DNA from: Nemertoderma westbladi
Taxonomy: Eukaryota; Xenacoelomorpha; Nemertodermatida; Nemertodermatidae
Reading direction: 5' to 3'
Assembly: GCA_032718475.1 (NCBI GenBank)
Contig: JAUCBJ010000872.1
Location: forward strand, 1 to 64,000
Length of the DNA stretch: 64,000 bases
The notes beneath the pieces were generated by a model. It searched no databases, had not been told where the DNA came from, and saw only the letters and a list, made by a program, of their open reading frames with translations. The translations under genes were made by a program, and so were the position numbers. Each line of letters begins with the position of its first letter. Position 1 is the first letter of the stretch. Positions 1-11,200 of the stretch are shown in pieces.

Positions 1-325
1 GTATAGCGCTGGTTCAACCCCCGGTAACGCGCTTTCTTATTTTTTCAATTTCTGAACAAAACCATAATATTACACCTTTAATTACAGTTGCATTAACAGC
101 TCAACTCCAATTCATTTATTAAATATCAATATTCCGGGTTGGAGTTGTACTTTGCGGGAAGTAATAACTACATTGCTCTTTTGGTGAGATATATCTGAAC
201 TCATAACTCCTGTTCAACTGCGCCGTATTAATTCTAACTTAAACACTAATGGAAAGACAATAAAATTATCTGTCAGTATCATTGTCAGTGACAATGTCAG
301 TGACATTATCTGTCATTGGCATGAA

Positions 326-685
326 GTGTCCACTTCTACACCCGACTTAAGCTTCATTGTGCGACTTTTAAGGACACGAATGAGCATTCAGTTTGTTACG
401 TTTAATACTTCCGAAATTAAAGAAGCTCAAAATGAGTTAGATCCTTCTCCACCAGCAATTCCTGGAATTGGGAATTCCCACAAACTCTTCTTTCATGAGG
501 ACGAGATATTTGTAAAGACGATATCCTGTTTGCCGCCATGTAATTTGAAATGTTACCCATGCAACTTCGGTAAAGGAAATTCCATTTCAAGGGGACTTTT
601 ATGGGTTTGATCCAGAGATAGATGATTTGGACACTGAAATTAACATGCAGGATTTAATTGCTTCGTACTGTACCAAGTAGACTGT
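326..685 (+). pseudogene. Decayed coding remnant, unidentified
   Basis: An open stretch from 326 to about 580 reads as plausible protein (PAIPGIGNSHKL, then SCLPPCNLKCYPC with paired cysteines). A frame change near 575-585 moves the coding-like sequence to another frame, which continues GDFYGFDPEIDDLDTEINMQDLI and stops at 678-680. The two halves look like one protein C-terminus broken by a one- or two-base indel; I infer this from composition and continuity only. I do not recognise the family. It could be a last exon of a host gene or a remnant of a DNA-transposon gene. Confidence 0.3.
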
Positions 686-689
686 TGAC

Positions 690-1165
690 GTTAATTTGCA
701 ACATAGGCCTATATAAATACAGTATTTGATAATGATAATATGCATTGCATATATTTTACATCATTATAAATTGGGCAATATATTGTCAAACTTGTATATA
801 ATGAGTAACATTATTATTATATGATGACTTGATAATTAAAAAGACTGATTATTAACATTACAGGGTGTGGACTCTGCATTACAGGCTGGACGAAACGTTT
901 TAGGGGAATATAAATAATATTAAGTTTTAAAGAGGTGGCCCATTATTTCCACAAAAATCTCCAGATAAAATGCTTTCTGACGATATATAGTTTCTTATAA
1001 TTTGAGAAAGTTGAAATTTCGACAAAAAGTGACCTACGAGTTGGCCACTTTTCTTGAGAATCAACCATATATGCACCAACCAACCGATTGATGCGAATAT
1101 TTGATCAGAGTGATTGCAATGTGAATTCGAGAAATGCAGCAATTTAAATTGTATTCCCTCAAGCT
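690..1165. other. Non-coding stretch
   Basis: AT-rich sequence with no convincing ORF, RNA gene or repeat. It separates the decayed coding remnant from the 21-bp minisatellite. Confidence 0.4.
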
Positions 1166-1171
1166 GTAGGG

Positions 1172-1319
1172 CATATGTCGAGTGTAGACAGCTGTATGTC
1201 GAGTGTAGACAGCTGTATGTCGAGTGTAGACAGCTGTATGTCGAGTGTAGACAGCTGTATGTCGAGTGTAGACAGTTGTATGTCGAGTGTAGACTGCTGT
1301 ATGTCGAGTGTAGACAGAC
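1172..1319. repeat. 21-bp minisatellite, 7 units
   Basis: Seven head-to-tail copies of a 21-bp unit (GTATGTCGAGTGTAGACAGCT); the last three carry point changes. The unit is seven codons long and has no stop in several frames, which explains the overlapping low-complexity ORFs on both strands here. It abuts the left end of the foldback element at 1326. Confidence 0.9.
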
Positions 1320-1325
1320 TATTCG

Positions 1326-1866
1326 GCCGTGCAATGTAAAAAGACCGTAAGTCGCATTTTTCCAAAATTCACTTTTTCTGGGTCTAAAAAATGCTCTCTA
1401 TCTAATGGTATATTCGAAAAGACCATATCTACTGTAGTTCTCGAGATATGCAATGTAGAAAGGCCGTAAGTCACAACATATGTATAGTGTTACAAAGGAA
1501 AAAGACTGTAAGTCACTTAAATTTATGCAAAAAACCGTATGTCAACAAGACTTGCGGTGTTTTGTCATTGCTGATAATAAGAAAACGCACATACGGTTTT
1601 ATTGAAATATGTGTCTTGAAATATGTATTTACATACATGTTGTATAATGCAAAAACACCGTAAGTACAAAAAATTACCCTGAAGTCAAAATATTCATGAA
1701 AGGTCAAAAATAATCACGTAGAAAAATTTCCCACCCCCAATTGCGTCGGGTTATAAAAAATTAGTAATTTACGGACATTTTAAACAAACAATCTGAAGGC
1801 AAACACTAATTTGCGTTTTACTCGAAATGACTTTTTGTGACTTTCGGTCTTTTTACATTGCACGGC
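1326..1866. mobile_element. Foldback/MITE-like element with 22-bp perfect terminal inverted repeats
   Basis: The first 22 bases (1326-1347, beginning GCCGTGCAATG) are the exact reverse complement of 1845-1866 (ending CATTGCACGGC), and similarity continues weakly for about 10 more bases. The 541-bp interior has no transposase ORF but repeats the motif CCGTAAGTC several times (near 1345, 1463, 1506 and 1655). No clear target-site duplication is visible, so the superfamily is not assigned. Confidence 0.6.
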
Positions 1867-3254
1867 AGTATTGTTTATTAAATACGTAGCCGGGGCGGAC
1901 TTCAGTAAGTCTGGTTACAGTTCCTTTTATTTTCTGACATCATAATACTGTATGGTGACTTGAATTAGTCTTTACTGGACTGGGTCTGATAAAATGCAAT
2001 GTATGGGTAAATATAAATAGTGATATTTATAATTCTTAGTGTGTTGATTCTGTGGTCACTTGATAATTGCCTGGAATATTCTTTACTTAATTCGGCCTAA
2101 TGAACTAATATTTACTTGTTTGCAGTCCTAGTTTTACAGTCAATAATTTTACAAAATTATGAATTTTTATTGTTAATTAATATGGATTTTGAGTAATCTT
2201 TTTACTTCTAACATTGCGTATTTTACGCAGTAACGTAGTGTGTCAATTATTAATGGCAAACGTACTGATATATATATGAACATACCGTATTTACTCGAGT
2301 AAGAGCTGTAGGAGCTTCTTTGTCGCCCACAACAGATAGTATGATTACACTTTACAACTTGAGTCAAATATTGGCGAACATTTAAACCAGTATCAATGTG
2401 ACATCACAAAACGAATTTTCTTCACAATATTTAAGGATCCTACTGTTCAGAATGGAAGTAATGAAAAGAAAAACCAGCGCTAGTGTCCTGAATTTCATAG
2501 TATAATATTACCAAAAAAGCAAACGTTTCGATTATATCACATAACCATGGAAGAATGGAAGTCTAAAGCTTAATAAAACAAAACAAAGTTCTAAAACTCC
2601 TGTAATTTGAAGGTACTGTACCCTTAAATCCTTCATCGCACTTTTTGAAATAAACTTAATAATAAGAGCCTGTTTCCAGATTGTGGGGATAATACATTAT
2701 TTAAATATTTTATTAAACAACAGAACACGTTCGTGGGGCGTCGCGCAGCACGCGAACTTGAGCAAGTTCGAAACAAGTTCGATTTGATCTGGAGTCAAAA
2801 GTTCTCGAGAGGTATTTGCCCGTAACTTTAAAAAATATTGGAACTTTTTCTCTAGTATTCCCATACAAAATTTGGTTGAAAATGGTTAAAATCTTCAAAA
2901 GTTATTTACGAATGAATTTTTCATTACAGACAGACAGACATGAAATTTTGCCCTATTTACTAATTATATTTGTGCGCTAAGGCTGACTGCGTGGCTCGCC
3001 CCACAAATCAACCTAATAATGATGTGTTCTGAAATACTTCATTAAGAATTGAATTAATTTCCACAGCCTTTTTAAGTTTCAGTTTATTTATTTATACAAA
3101 GCTCAACTTCTATACTATGGTACATTTAAAGTGCTGTCTGGGTCGAAGAAGGGCGAGTTGATACCCATTCTAACTGTTTTGGATCCGTACCGCCGTTGTC
3201 GCCCGGTTTCATTTACAATGTTAGGATCACTTGTATCCGACTACCAGACTATAC
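1867..3254. other. Non-coding stretch
   Basis: AT-rich, with no ORF worth calling. Around 2725-2800 there is a GC-richer patch with repeated AAGTTCGA-like words, and near 2930 a short CAGA run. These may be remnants of a small transposon or SINE, but no boundaries or promoter boxes can be supported. Confidence 0.35.
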
Positions 3255-3259
3255 GCCAT

Positions 3260-3956
3260 TGTAAAAGTTTTTGCGGATATAACAGGTCATTTTTCTCCGC
3301 AATATACTGTGTAGGTGTTTTAGCGGACATAACAAGCCATTTTCTCCGCAATGTACCGTGAAGGTGTTTTAGCGGACATAACAAGCCATTTTCTCCGCAA
3401 TGCGCAAAATACTCTAAAAACTGTAACTCAGATGACGAAATCTGCCAGCTGGTTTACTGTACACGTGGAGCCTCTCTTTGTTCAGCTCGCTCAACTCAGC
3501 CAATCAGAGCGATTTTCATTTTATCTTGAACAGAGGCCTACGGAAAACCGCGCAATGCATTACGGTCTTTGTTTACCTTTCTGAGCGAGAACAACTGATT
3601 GGAAATTCTTCTGTACTTCTGTGTTGGAAGTTTCAGACTTTAACCTAAACATCAGATGGCTTTGATTACAAGAACGTAAAACTATTAACTGAATCATACT
3701 TCATATCTGAATCACTGAAACATCGCGGCACTACGCAACGCGATTCAACTACCGCATCACACCGCAATTCATGCATTGCTGCACATGGAACACTGCATAA
3801 GTAACATATACTGACTGTTCACCGCATTATTTGATTCTGTTATTAATTGGTGTTATGTTGGTATATATTGCTGATATATTTGGAGAATACCGATGAATAA
3901 TCATAAAACCCTCAATCTTCTTGATTACTAAAGGTTAGAGGAACAGGTTTACCGGT
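3260..3956 (+). mobile_element. BEL/Pao solo LTR, 5' part (interrupted)
   Basis: Begins TGTAAAAGTTTT after GCCAT (3255-3259) and matches the start of the BEL-2 5' LTR at 53059, including the CCAATCAGAGCG box at 3500. Homology stops at 3956, where BEL-1 is inserted, and resumes at 16547. Together the two parts make about 1.24 kb, close to the 1273-bp BEL-2 LTR. The outer ends are flanked by GCCAT on both sides (3255-3259 and 17083-17087), as expected for a solo LTR left by LTR-LTR recombination. A 53-bp unit is locally duplicated around 3308-3404. Confidence 0.85.
3500..3511 (+). promoter_or_regulatory. Conserved CCAAT box in solo LTR
   Basis: CCAATCAGAGCG occurs at a comparable place in every BEL LTR of the window (4839-4850 and 16237-16248 on minus, 53375-53386 on plus), while much of the surrounding LTR has diverged. 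CCAAT boxes are typical binding sites of NF-Y-type factors; promoter function here is inferred. Confidence 0.5.
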
Positions 3957-5148
3957 TGTTCGCGCTTTCAGACCTTTGGCAGTTTAACCCGCCAAATTAG
4001 GATGTCTTCTAGATAATAAATCACTTTTAGCCTCTGACAAGTATTTGATTCACTACACTAGTCGAAACCAATCGGTGCGCGATCATTCACCCGCTGGATA
4101 TACCCGGGAGATTGGGTTCGACGGCTTAATCGTATTGCTATGTAAGCCTAATGTATTATTCGACTGACAGTATTATATAATCTCTGACAATATTATTCAC
4201 CTTCGGGGAATATTAACAGTTCCTTTAGGACGTGGCGCTCTATCTATATAAACAGAGTTATGACTTAAACTACTCACAACGATATGGCTTAGTTACAATT
4301 CACATATATGGCGCATTCTTTAGGAAATGCTTCGTTATCAGTCTCACTCATACACAATGCTGCACAATACTGCACACTGATCTGCCGATCTTCACTGATT
4401 TTAGTCACATATAAAAGGAACACGGACCGAATCATGTAGGGTCTATCAAATAACATTAGATTCACTTCAAACCACTTTAACATAAGTCACAATCGTTATA
4501 TGTAACCTTTCTCTCTTACCTTCGGTATATCAAGAATATTGGGTTTCGGGGTTATTTCTCGTTATTCCAAATATAATAATTCATCAACAAATATAATGAA
4601 TAACCGACAGCAAAGCAGTAATGTTAAGTTAAGTTGCACAGTATGGGCCAGTTAACCAGTGTTAACCAGTGCAGATAACGGATATATGTCCTTATAATTA
4701 AGCCTACTAGTGTTAGGCTAAAGCAGAAAAGCACAAAATATTCCAAAGCCGTTCTTCCTTGGCTCAGGACTCAATGTAAACACTGCCCATAAAGCATTGC
4801 GTGATTTCTAGGAAATTTCTGTACAAGAGCAGTAAAAACGCTCTGATTGGTTGACTGAACTGAGAGACGCCGTAGAACAAAGAAAATCGACACGTATGAA
4901 TATCAGCTGTTAACCGTCGTCATAGTAACTACTGTTCAAGAGTATCTCGCCCCTTTTGCGTCACGGAATTGCCATAGAATCATCAACTATGCCTTCCACA
5001 GTACACATACGGAAGAAATAGCTCTTAGATCCTCTAAAAACACCGATACAGCAATAATACGGCCTCTTACGCCTATTAAACCAACTACAGAGTATTTTAC
5101 GGGAAAAATAAGGAAAAATAACCGGGCAATTCAGCAAAAGCTTTTACA
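3957..5148 (-). repeat. BEL-1 3' LTR
   Basis: 1192 bp, the same length as the 5' LTR at 15355-16546. Reading both through I found two mismatches (at 4074 and 4311 here). Such low divergence marks a recent insertion or recent gene conversion. The small ORFs inside are identical in both LTRs and are not genes. Confidence 0.95.
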
Positions 5149-5156
5149 CCGCTCCC
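5149..5156 (-). promoter_or_regulatory. Candidate polypurine tract of BEL-1
   Basis: On the minus strand GGGAGCGG lies directly before the 3' LTR start TGTAAAAGC, the position of the plus-strand primer in LTR elements. It is short and contains one C, so the call is positional. Confidence 0.5.
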
Positions 5157-8100
5157 AGAAAATGGGATTTTCAGTCTATAAAATATAAAAATCACAGTTT
5201 CTAAAACATAAAGATACTCTAAACAGTTAGTTTTTCTTGTGCGGACGGCGTTCACGCAGTTTCCAGAGGCCAGCAAGAGTCCTTTTCTCTTTGGGGCGAG
5301 CCACTTTACTGGAAAGGCTATAACTCCTGGGTAAAGGGTGCAATACAATTGCATTAGAAGGTTTGGGTTTACGGTCGGTGTCTCGTCCATTTCGATATGC
5401 TTCTCCTCGAGCTGATTTTCCTCCGCTTGTCATGGGATACGTTCGTCCAAAACTCTCGCAGAGAATAGGGTTTTCTAAGCTTGATATCTTCTTAGAGATT
5501 CGAGATTTCCCAATCGAACTGAGATAAGGCCAATTCGTTTATCGATTGGACTTACTGTTATAACTTACGTTTATCTGAACAAACGCAGGTTTCTTTTTTG
5601 ATCTTTATAGAATAGCGTTTAACTCGTTTCGTACAACGCTCTCCTTCACCCTGATGAAGGGTTGTATCGCGTTAAACGGGAACGACCATACGGTTGGATA
5701 GTGATATTAGGTGTCCGCGTCACAATCCGGCTAGGTAAGATGGGCGGCTAGCTAGAAATCACTGTCGGAGTGTTACCGATTAATTGTTAGGGTAGCACTA
5801 GATCTTTGAACAGTGAATACAGTCCGCGAGGATCCGCGACACCACCAGGATCGCAGGTCTGAGGTCCAACTAAGGAATGAGGAGGTTTGACCGAGTATTC
5901 CGGGACTCTGATCGTAGGTTTACTCCAGGATCGTTCGAGCCGAGTGAGCATAGGTGATACGTCAAACAAGTTTCGCTCGAAACTCCAGTAAATATAACGA
6001 GCACAACTGTGTTTAACACAACGTTTCCGTGGATGTTTATGTCTTTCCGTTTATTGGCTGGGTCTAGGGCATTTATCGTAATAATACCAAAGACGCACGT
6101 CTGGTAGGGGAAACGCGGATGATATTTATTTGTTGTTACAATGCTTCTATCAAGAATTCCAAATATATGTTGGAGTTACCGCGTTTATTTGTTGTTTCTT
6201 TAATGTCTTTTCTTTCGAGTCGATTTCGAATAGGATTTTCGCATTAGAATTTTGGTTTATCGTTTCGACTCCTCTGGGTAGGATATGTTCGACATAGTCC
6301 GTATCGTGTAAATCGATAGAATGGCCAATGGTTAAGAAGTCCATATACATACCATTACAATGCGTGTAGCGAGCGGTGAATTTTCCATAGTCCAATTCAC
6401 GCGTAAGTTACTTCCAGGAAATCGTAGGTTCGATATAACGACCATCATCCTTCGTAGTAGTTGGACTAGTATCACCGCGTATCAAGCTATCAACAAACGC
6501 TTGAAAGTAGAGTATATCGCTCCCTGATACCAAGATCATCTTCTATCAACTCAACCATATCTGCTATATGAGTTTATCCATATTATAATGAGTTTATATT
6601 TAGGCGAGCGGGCGTCGCTGCCTACCCCTCTCTGCCCCCGGACAGTGCGAGATCCTCAGCGCTGGTGTCCTTTCGCCGATGTGCCTATCGCCAACGTCGT
6701 AGCTGCACAACGACTACAACAACCAGCACGAGCCACTCCACCGTCCGTCCCAAAGGCTTAGATATACTTCAGGTTCTTATTGGAGAGTTAGGGTTACTTT
6801 CACAATTGCGACTCGCTACTGTAAACACACCTTAGTAGTAACATTCGCCTATAAACTCACAAATACCACACACACAACTTGTCACAAATTACACACACTC
6901 GGGCCATTTGTCCGTTAGTCAATGCCTTCCAGAATGTCACTGTATTATTATGTATCCTTGGATACTAGCAGTGCGCTATTTATTCCCTATGCTATTCAAT
7001 GGGACAAGCTTTCTATTGTTCTTTTAACTCAATTCTAATTCTAGCGTGGTTGTTGCTATGGTGACATTATGCAAAGCTAGCGGTAGAATTAGGGTAATTC
7101 CAATGCATACAGATCTGGGATGTTATTTAATAGTAATTCTTTAATGGTCAATGTCCTGTTTTATACATGACTTTATGAATTTTATCGGCTATTGACTATG
7201 TTTGGGAGACTTTCGCACACTCATACGCATAATAAGATAAATCTCCGCTCCCTTGATCTATTAATTAATGGAATTTTGGGAATGTTATAAATTGCGTAAA
7301 AATGGCAATTTATTAAATTCATTAAAAGGCATGAATTTAAATTTATTCCCTGAAATTTTATTATTTGATAATTAAATTGACATATTTTGATTCTAGAACA
7401 TGTCTGGGGACACAAGATCCTTAATTCTATGACAATTGTCTTTTTAAGAATATCGGTAAATGCTACGATATCTTAATTGACTAGAATTGTTGAAGGATCT
7501 GAATTTTACAGATTTTGATTTATTAGATTTGCAAATATTAAATAATTAATATTTGAGATGGGCACCGATTTATTCCAGAACTTGTCTGGGGACGTTAACC
7601 ACTGATTCTAGAATTTGTCTTTCAAGTATATCGGTGGGTGCCGCGATATCTTAATCGACTAGAATTACAGATGGTCAAAGGGTTTAACAGATTTATTTTG
7701 CGTTATACGCTACTGTTAAAGGGACATCACGCTACTATATGTATTATTTAATATACGGTATGAGAGCAATATCGCACGAAGCAATGTCAGTGTGAAGAGG
7801 CAAGTCGTTTCCAAGGTCTACCCAGAGCTTGGTTTAGCCGAGACACGAGGATCTGAACTTTGCATTCCTAATACTCTGCCTACCAATAATACTTAAATAT
7901 AGTAGTGGCTTTATTGTACTTTAATAAGTACGGATATTTCATCTTACTGTAGTCACGTATTTATAATATGATACGGACAGTAAGGAAAGAGAAAAATAAT
8001 TATTTCTCGCCGTCGCACTAAATATATTATAAGTAATTACGTACGTAATAAACACGAATATATTGCACTAATCTACTAAATAATCTCTAAAATACCATAC

Positions 8101-8214
8101 TACTAAATAAAATTAAATAAAACGATTAAAATAAAATTACATAATAATACATACATAAATATAAAAATAAAACAAATACAAAATAATAGAGTCACACACC
8201 CACTCCATATGTTG
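5157..8214 (-). other. BEL-1 3' internal region without recognisable gene
   Basis: About 3 kb between the end of the Gag-pol ORF and the 3' LTR. Minus-strand ORFs are short (97 codons at most) and none resembles integrase or an envelope glycoprotein. A diverged direct repeat of about 100 bp is visible at roughly 7395-7490 and 7570-7665 (sharing TGTCTGGGGAC, then CGATATCTTAATnGACTAGAATT). The part next to the ORF (about 7980-8215) is very AT-rich. It may hold the decayed end of pol plus the 3' UTR; comparison with the 3' end of BEL-2 lies beyond the window. Confidence 0.5.
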
Positions 8215-11200
8215 TTACGTTATGGAGTCCCTAGATGTTTGAAGGATTAGGGAGGTGGTCGTGGGAAGAGAATCTTGCCTTCCACAGTTTCCGGAGAGTC
8301 CTCCATTCCCTTCCGGTAAACACAAACGACCGACTGGGTGATTGAGTCGCTGCATCCCGAATACAATTCCAGGTTTCCTCTTCGTCCTGGAATAGTGACG
8401 ATAGAAACATCGCTCTAGGTACACGACGGCCTTACAAAGCCGATTCCAGGAGCTATAGTGGTCCGTCGCTCCCTGCAGGAGAGGTGAGAGTCCCTGCGAG
8501 ACGTCTGATGTTCCAGAGCTCCAATCGCTCTCTCTGATCTTCATGAAGGATCCACTCGCGGTGGGGAGGTCCAGATCCACGGCGTCGTCCCTGGCAATAT
8601 GTAATACCGACAGATCTATCCCGGGTTCAAATAACTCCGATCCACCCGTCCGGGTTTTAGGTTTGACTTTCTCCGCTCCCTTGGCTGGTCTAATCTCAGT
8701 CGGAGTAAGATGGGGAGGCCATTCATCCTCCTTACTCAGGAAGTCGGGTTCACCTAACCGGTCTGTAGTATCTGTCAGTTCTTGAGGAGTTGCTCCTCTG
8801 GAAGCGATGTCGGCTATATTCATCGTCTTAGGGCAATATCTCCATTGATCTACATTGGAGTTAAGATTGTCATTATCTGAGGAGTGTGGTGTTCCCTCAG
8901 TTGGGTCGTCTCCCTCACTAGTATCGTCTTCCCATTCACTCACCTGACAGACGCGATCTTGAAGCAGTCTTTCTCTGAGCGTTCTTCGGGAAGGTCCAGT
9001 AAGGTACCAACCTACTCTAGTTCTTACCGCATAGGTCTGAAGTGGTTGCGGTTGAGCAGGTCGTTTCTCCAATGTCTCCAGCGCCTCATGCGCGTTTTGA
9101 CCGATTAATATTTGTACTCCAGGATAATCGGTGTCGAATCTAGGGATGTTAAGTTGTTGGGCATGATCATCTTCGTCCCAATTATAAGGTTCCACTTGGG
9201 TGGTAGCGAAGGTCTTTATTGCCACCATTTTGACTGACCTTATACTGTATTCTCCTAGTTTATCCTGTGGAGTGGACAACTCACCTATATAATAGTCGGC
9301 AGCTACAGTAGAATTCCAAACCTGCATGATCCCTGACATGTTTAGCTTGGTTCGGAACTTGGGTTGTCCAGCAAAGATGACTTCGGCTAGTTCTTTATCG
9401 ATGAATGTTCCTGTGCTACCGGAGTCCAGGAGGGCGTTCACTATATAGCTCTTCTGAGGTCCGTGGACCCTTAACTGGACTACAGGAAATTCTCGGATTC
9501 CTATATTGGAAGTTGGCGCTTTCCAAGATGGTTGTCGATCAGAAGTAGTTAGAGTGAGGTCGCTGTCCGTATCTTTTTCATATATGAGTGCTCGATACAC
9601 TGCGGTATTTATCATGTAACAGGATTCGTTTTCGTCGGAGAACTCGTCCGTATAGAATCCTTCCATCTCAGATTGATCAGTGTCGTTCACATCACTGAAT
9701 TGGACATGTAGTTGTTCGGACTCACTTACCTGACTCGGGCTGCTTCGTTCGAATTCAGTGTGCAACAAGATATGATGTTTCGCACCACACTTTGCACACC
9801 TTATGTCAGAGTAGCAGGTTCGCCGTTGGTGTCCTCGTCTGAGGCAATTATAACACAACCGCTTATCCCACATGACTTCACGTCTGTCCTTTAGAGATTT
9901 CCTCAGGAATTCATCACACGCACTTAAACGGTGGGGCCCATCGCACAGCACACATTTGGGCTTGATGTTACTTACTTTAACATGTGCTGTGTGGTGCACG
10001 TTCGTTCTTTCCTCGGGCTTTCTCACCTGAATTCTCTTGGGAGACGTAGGAGGAGTTTTTCTTACCTGTTCTCTCCTGTCATTGGTTCGAGACTTGAATT
10101 TACTTACCTGGTCTTTAGGCGTTTTGTTGTCATAGTAAGATCTTTCAGTGTCTTTCCCGCTATCCTCTCCTTGAGAAGTCTGGCTTTTGCTGTCGTCTGT
10201 ATAACACACTGGTATTACCCTTCTCCTAGAAACGGGTTTCTCACTTACCTTGTTTTCCAGTGTCTTCTCTCTGGACTGCCTTAGGAGCTGTAATTTCACT
10301 TCTCCATCTAGGAATGACATGAGATCAGTCATGGTAGGGTCTCGTTGTTGTTGTTCCATCATGTATAACACTTTCTTGTCCCAGCGTGTACCTACTCCCC
10401 CCTTCGGTAAAGTAGAGGCCACTGCTCTAATAACCATAGCACTCTGATACTCATGAGACTTACCTAGCCAATCTAATTGTCTGCAGATCTCCTGAATTTC
10501 ATCGGAAAACTCTATAATCCCGTTGCTAATAAACTTTCGGGGCGCTACCAACTTTGCATACAAATACCCAGCTATGTTATTCCTATTACCATACCTGATG
10601 TTAAGTGTATCCCAAACTTGTCTTAATCCGTCTGGATGTCCAATAAACTTTAACGCCATTAACTTGGGAGATCCTTCCAAGCATTCGATGAGGAATCTAA
10701 GCTTCTCTCCATTAGATAGCACAGAGTTCTGTATGTTATCTTTGTAATATTCATTAAAAGGTAACCATTTCATCTCATCTCCATTGAACTTGACGATCTC
10801 TCCCACCTTTACCGCTTGCCGGGCTTCGGTTCTAGCCATTTGACGCGTAAAACTTTCTTGGGCCATCGTGTTATTTAATATCGAGTTATCGGTATATAAA
10901 TTTCTCGGATTATGATCCGTTCTATATGGAATATCATTATCAACAGGTCTATAATTACCCTTAATAGGGTTCACTATAGGAGTTTCTACTTCGCTAGCAG
11001 TATAGATGCGTGTAGGCTCCACACCTTGCGCATGCGATACTTCAGACCTAACAGGTTGACACATTGTTACAGAGGGTGGTGGTATACCCTTTTGGGTATT
11101 TACTAATTTATCGCGTTCTAGCGCGATACTTTGCTGCACTTCTTGCAACTCTAGCCTACTTTCCCTTACTGTGCCTTTGAATTGTCGAACAGTCTCCTGC

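Noticed and set aside
927-1365. Overlapping ORFs on both strands at 0.93-1.37 kb
   Set aside because: Generated by the 21-bp (7-codon) repeat, which is open in several frames.
4232-4483. Small ORFs repeated at 15630-15881
   Set aside because: They lie inside both BEL-1 LTRs and owe their identity to LTR duplication.
5097-6395. Possible env gene in the BEL-1 3' region
   Set aside because: Minus-strand ORFs are 97 codons or less, with no signal peptide, transmembrane pattern or glycoprotein-like cysteine pattern.
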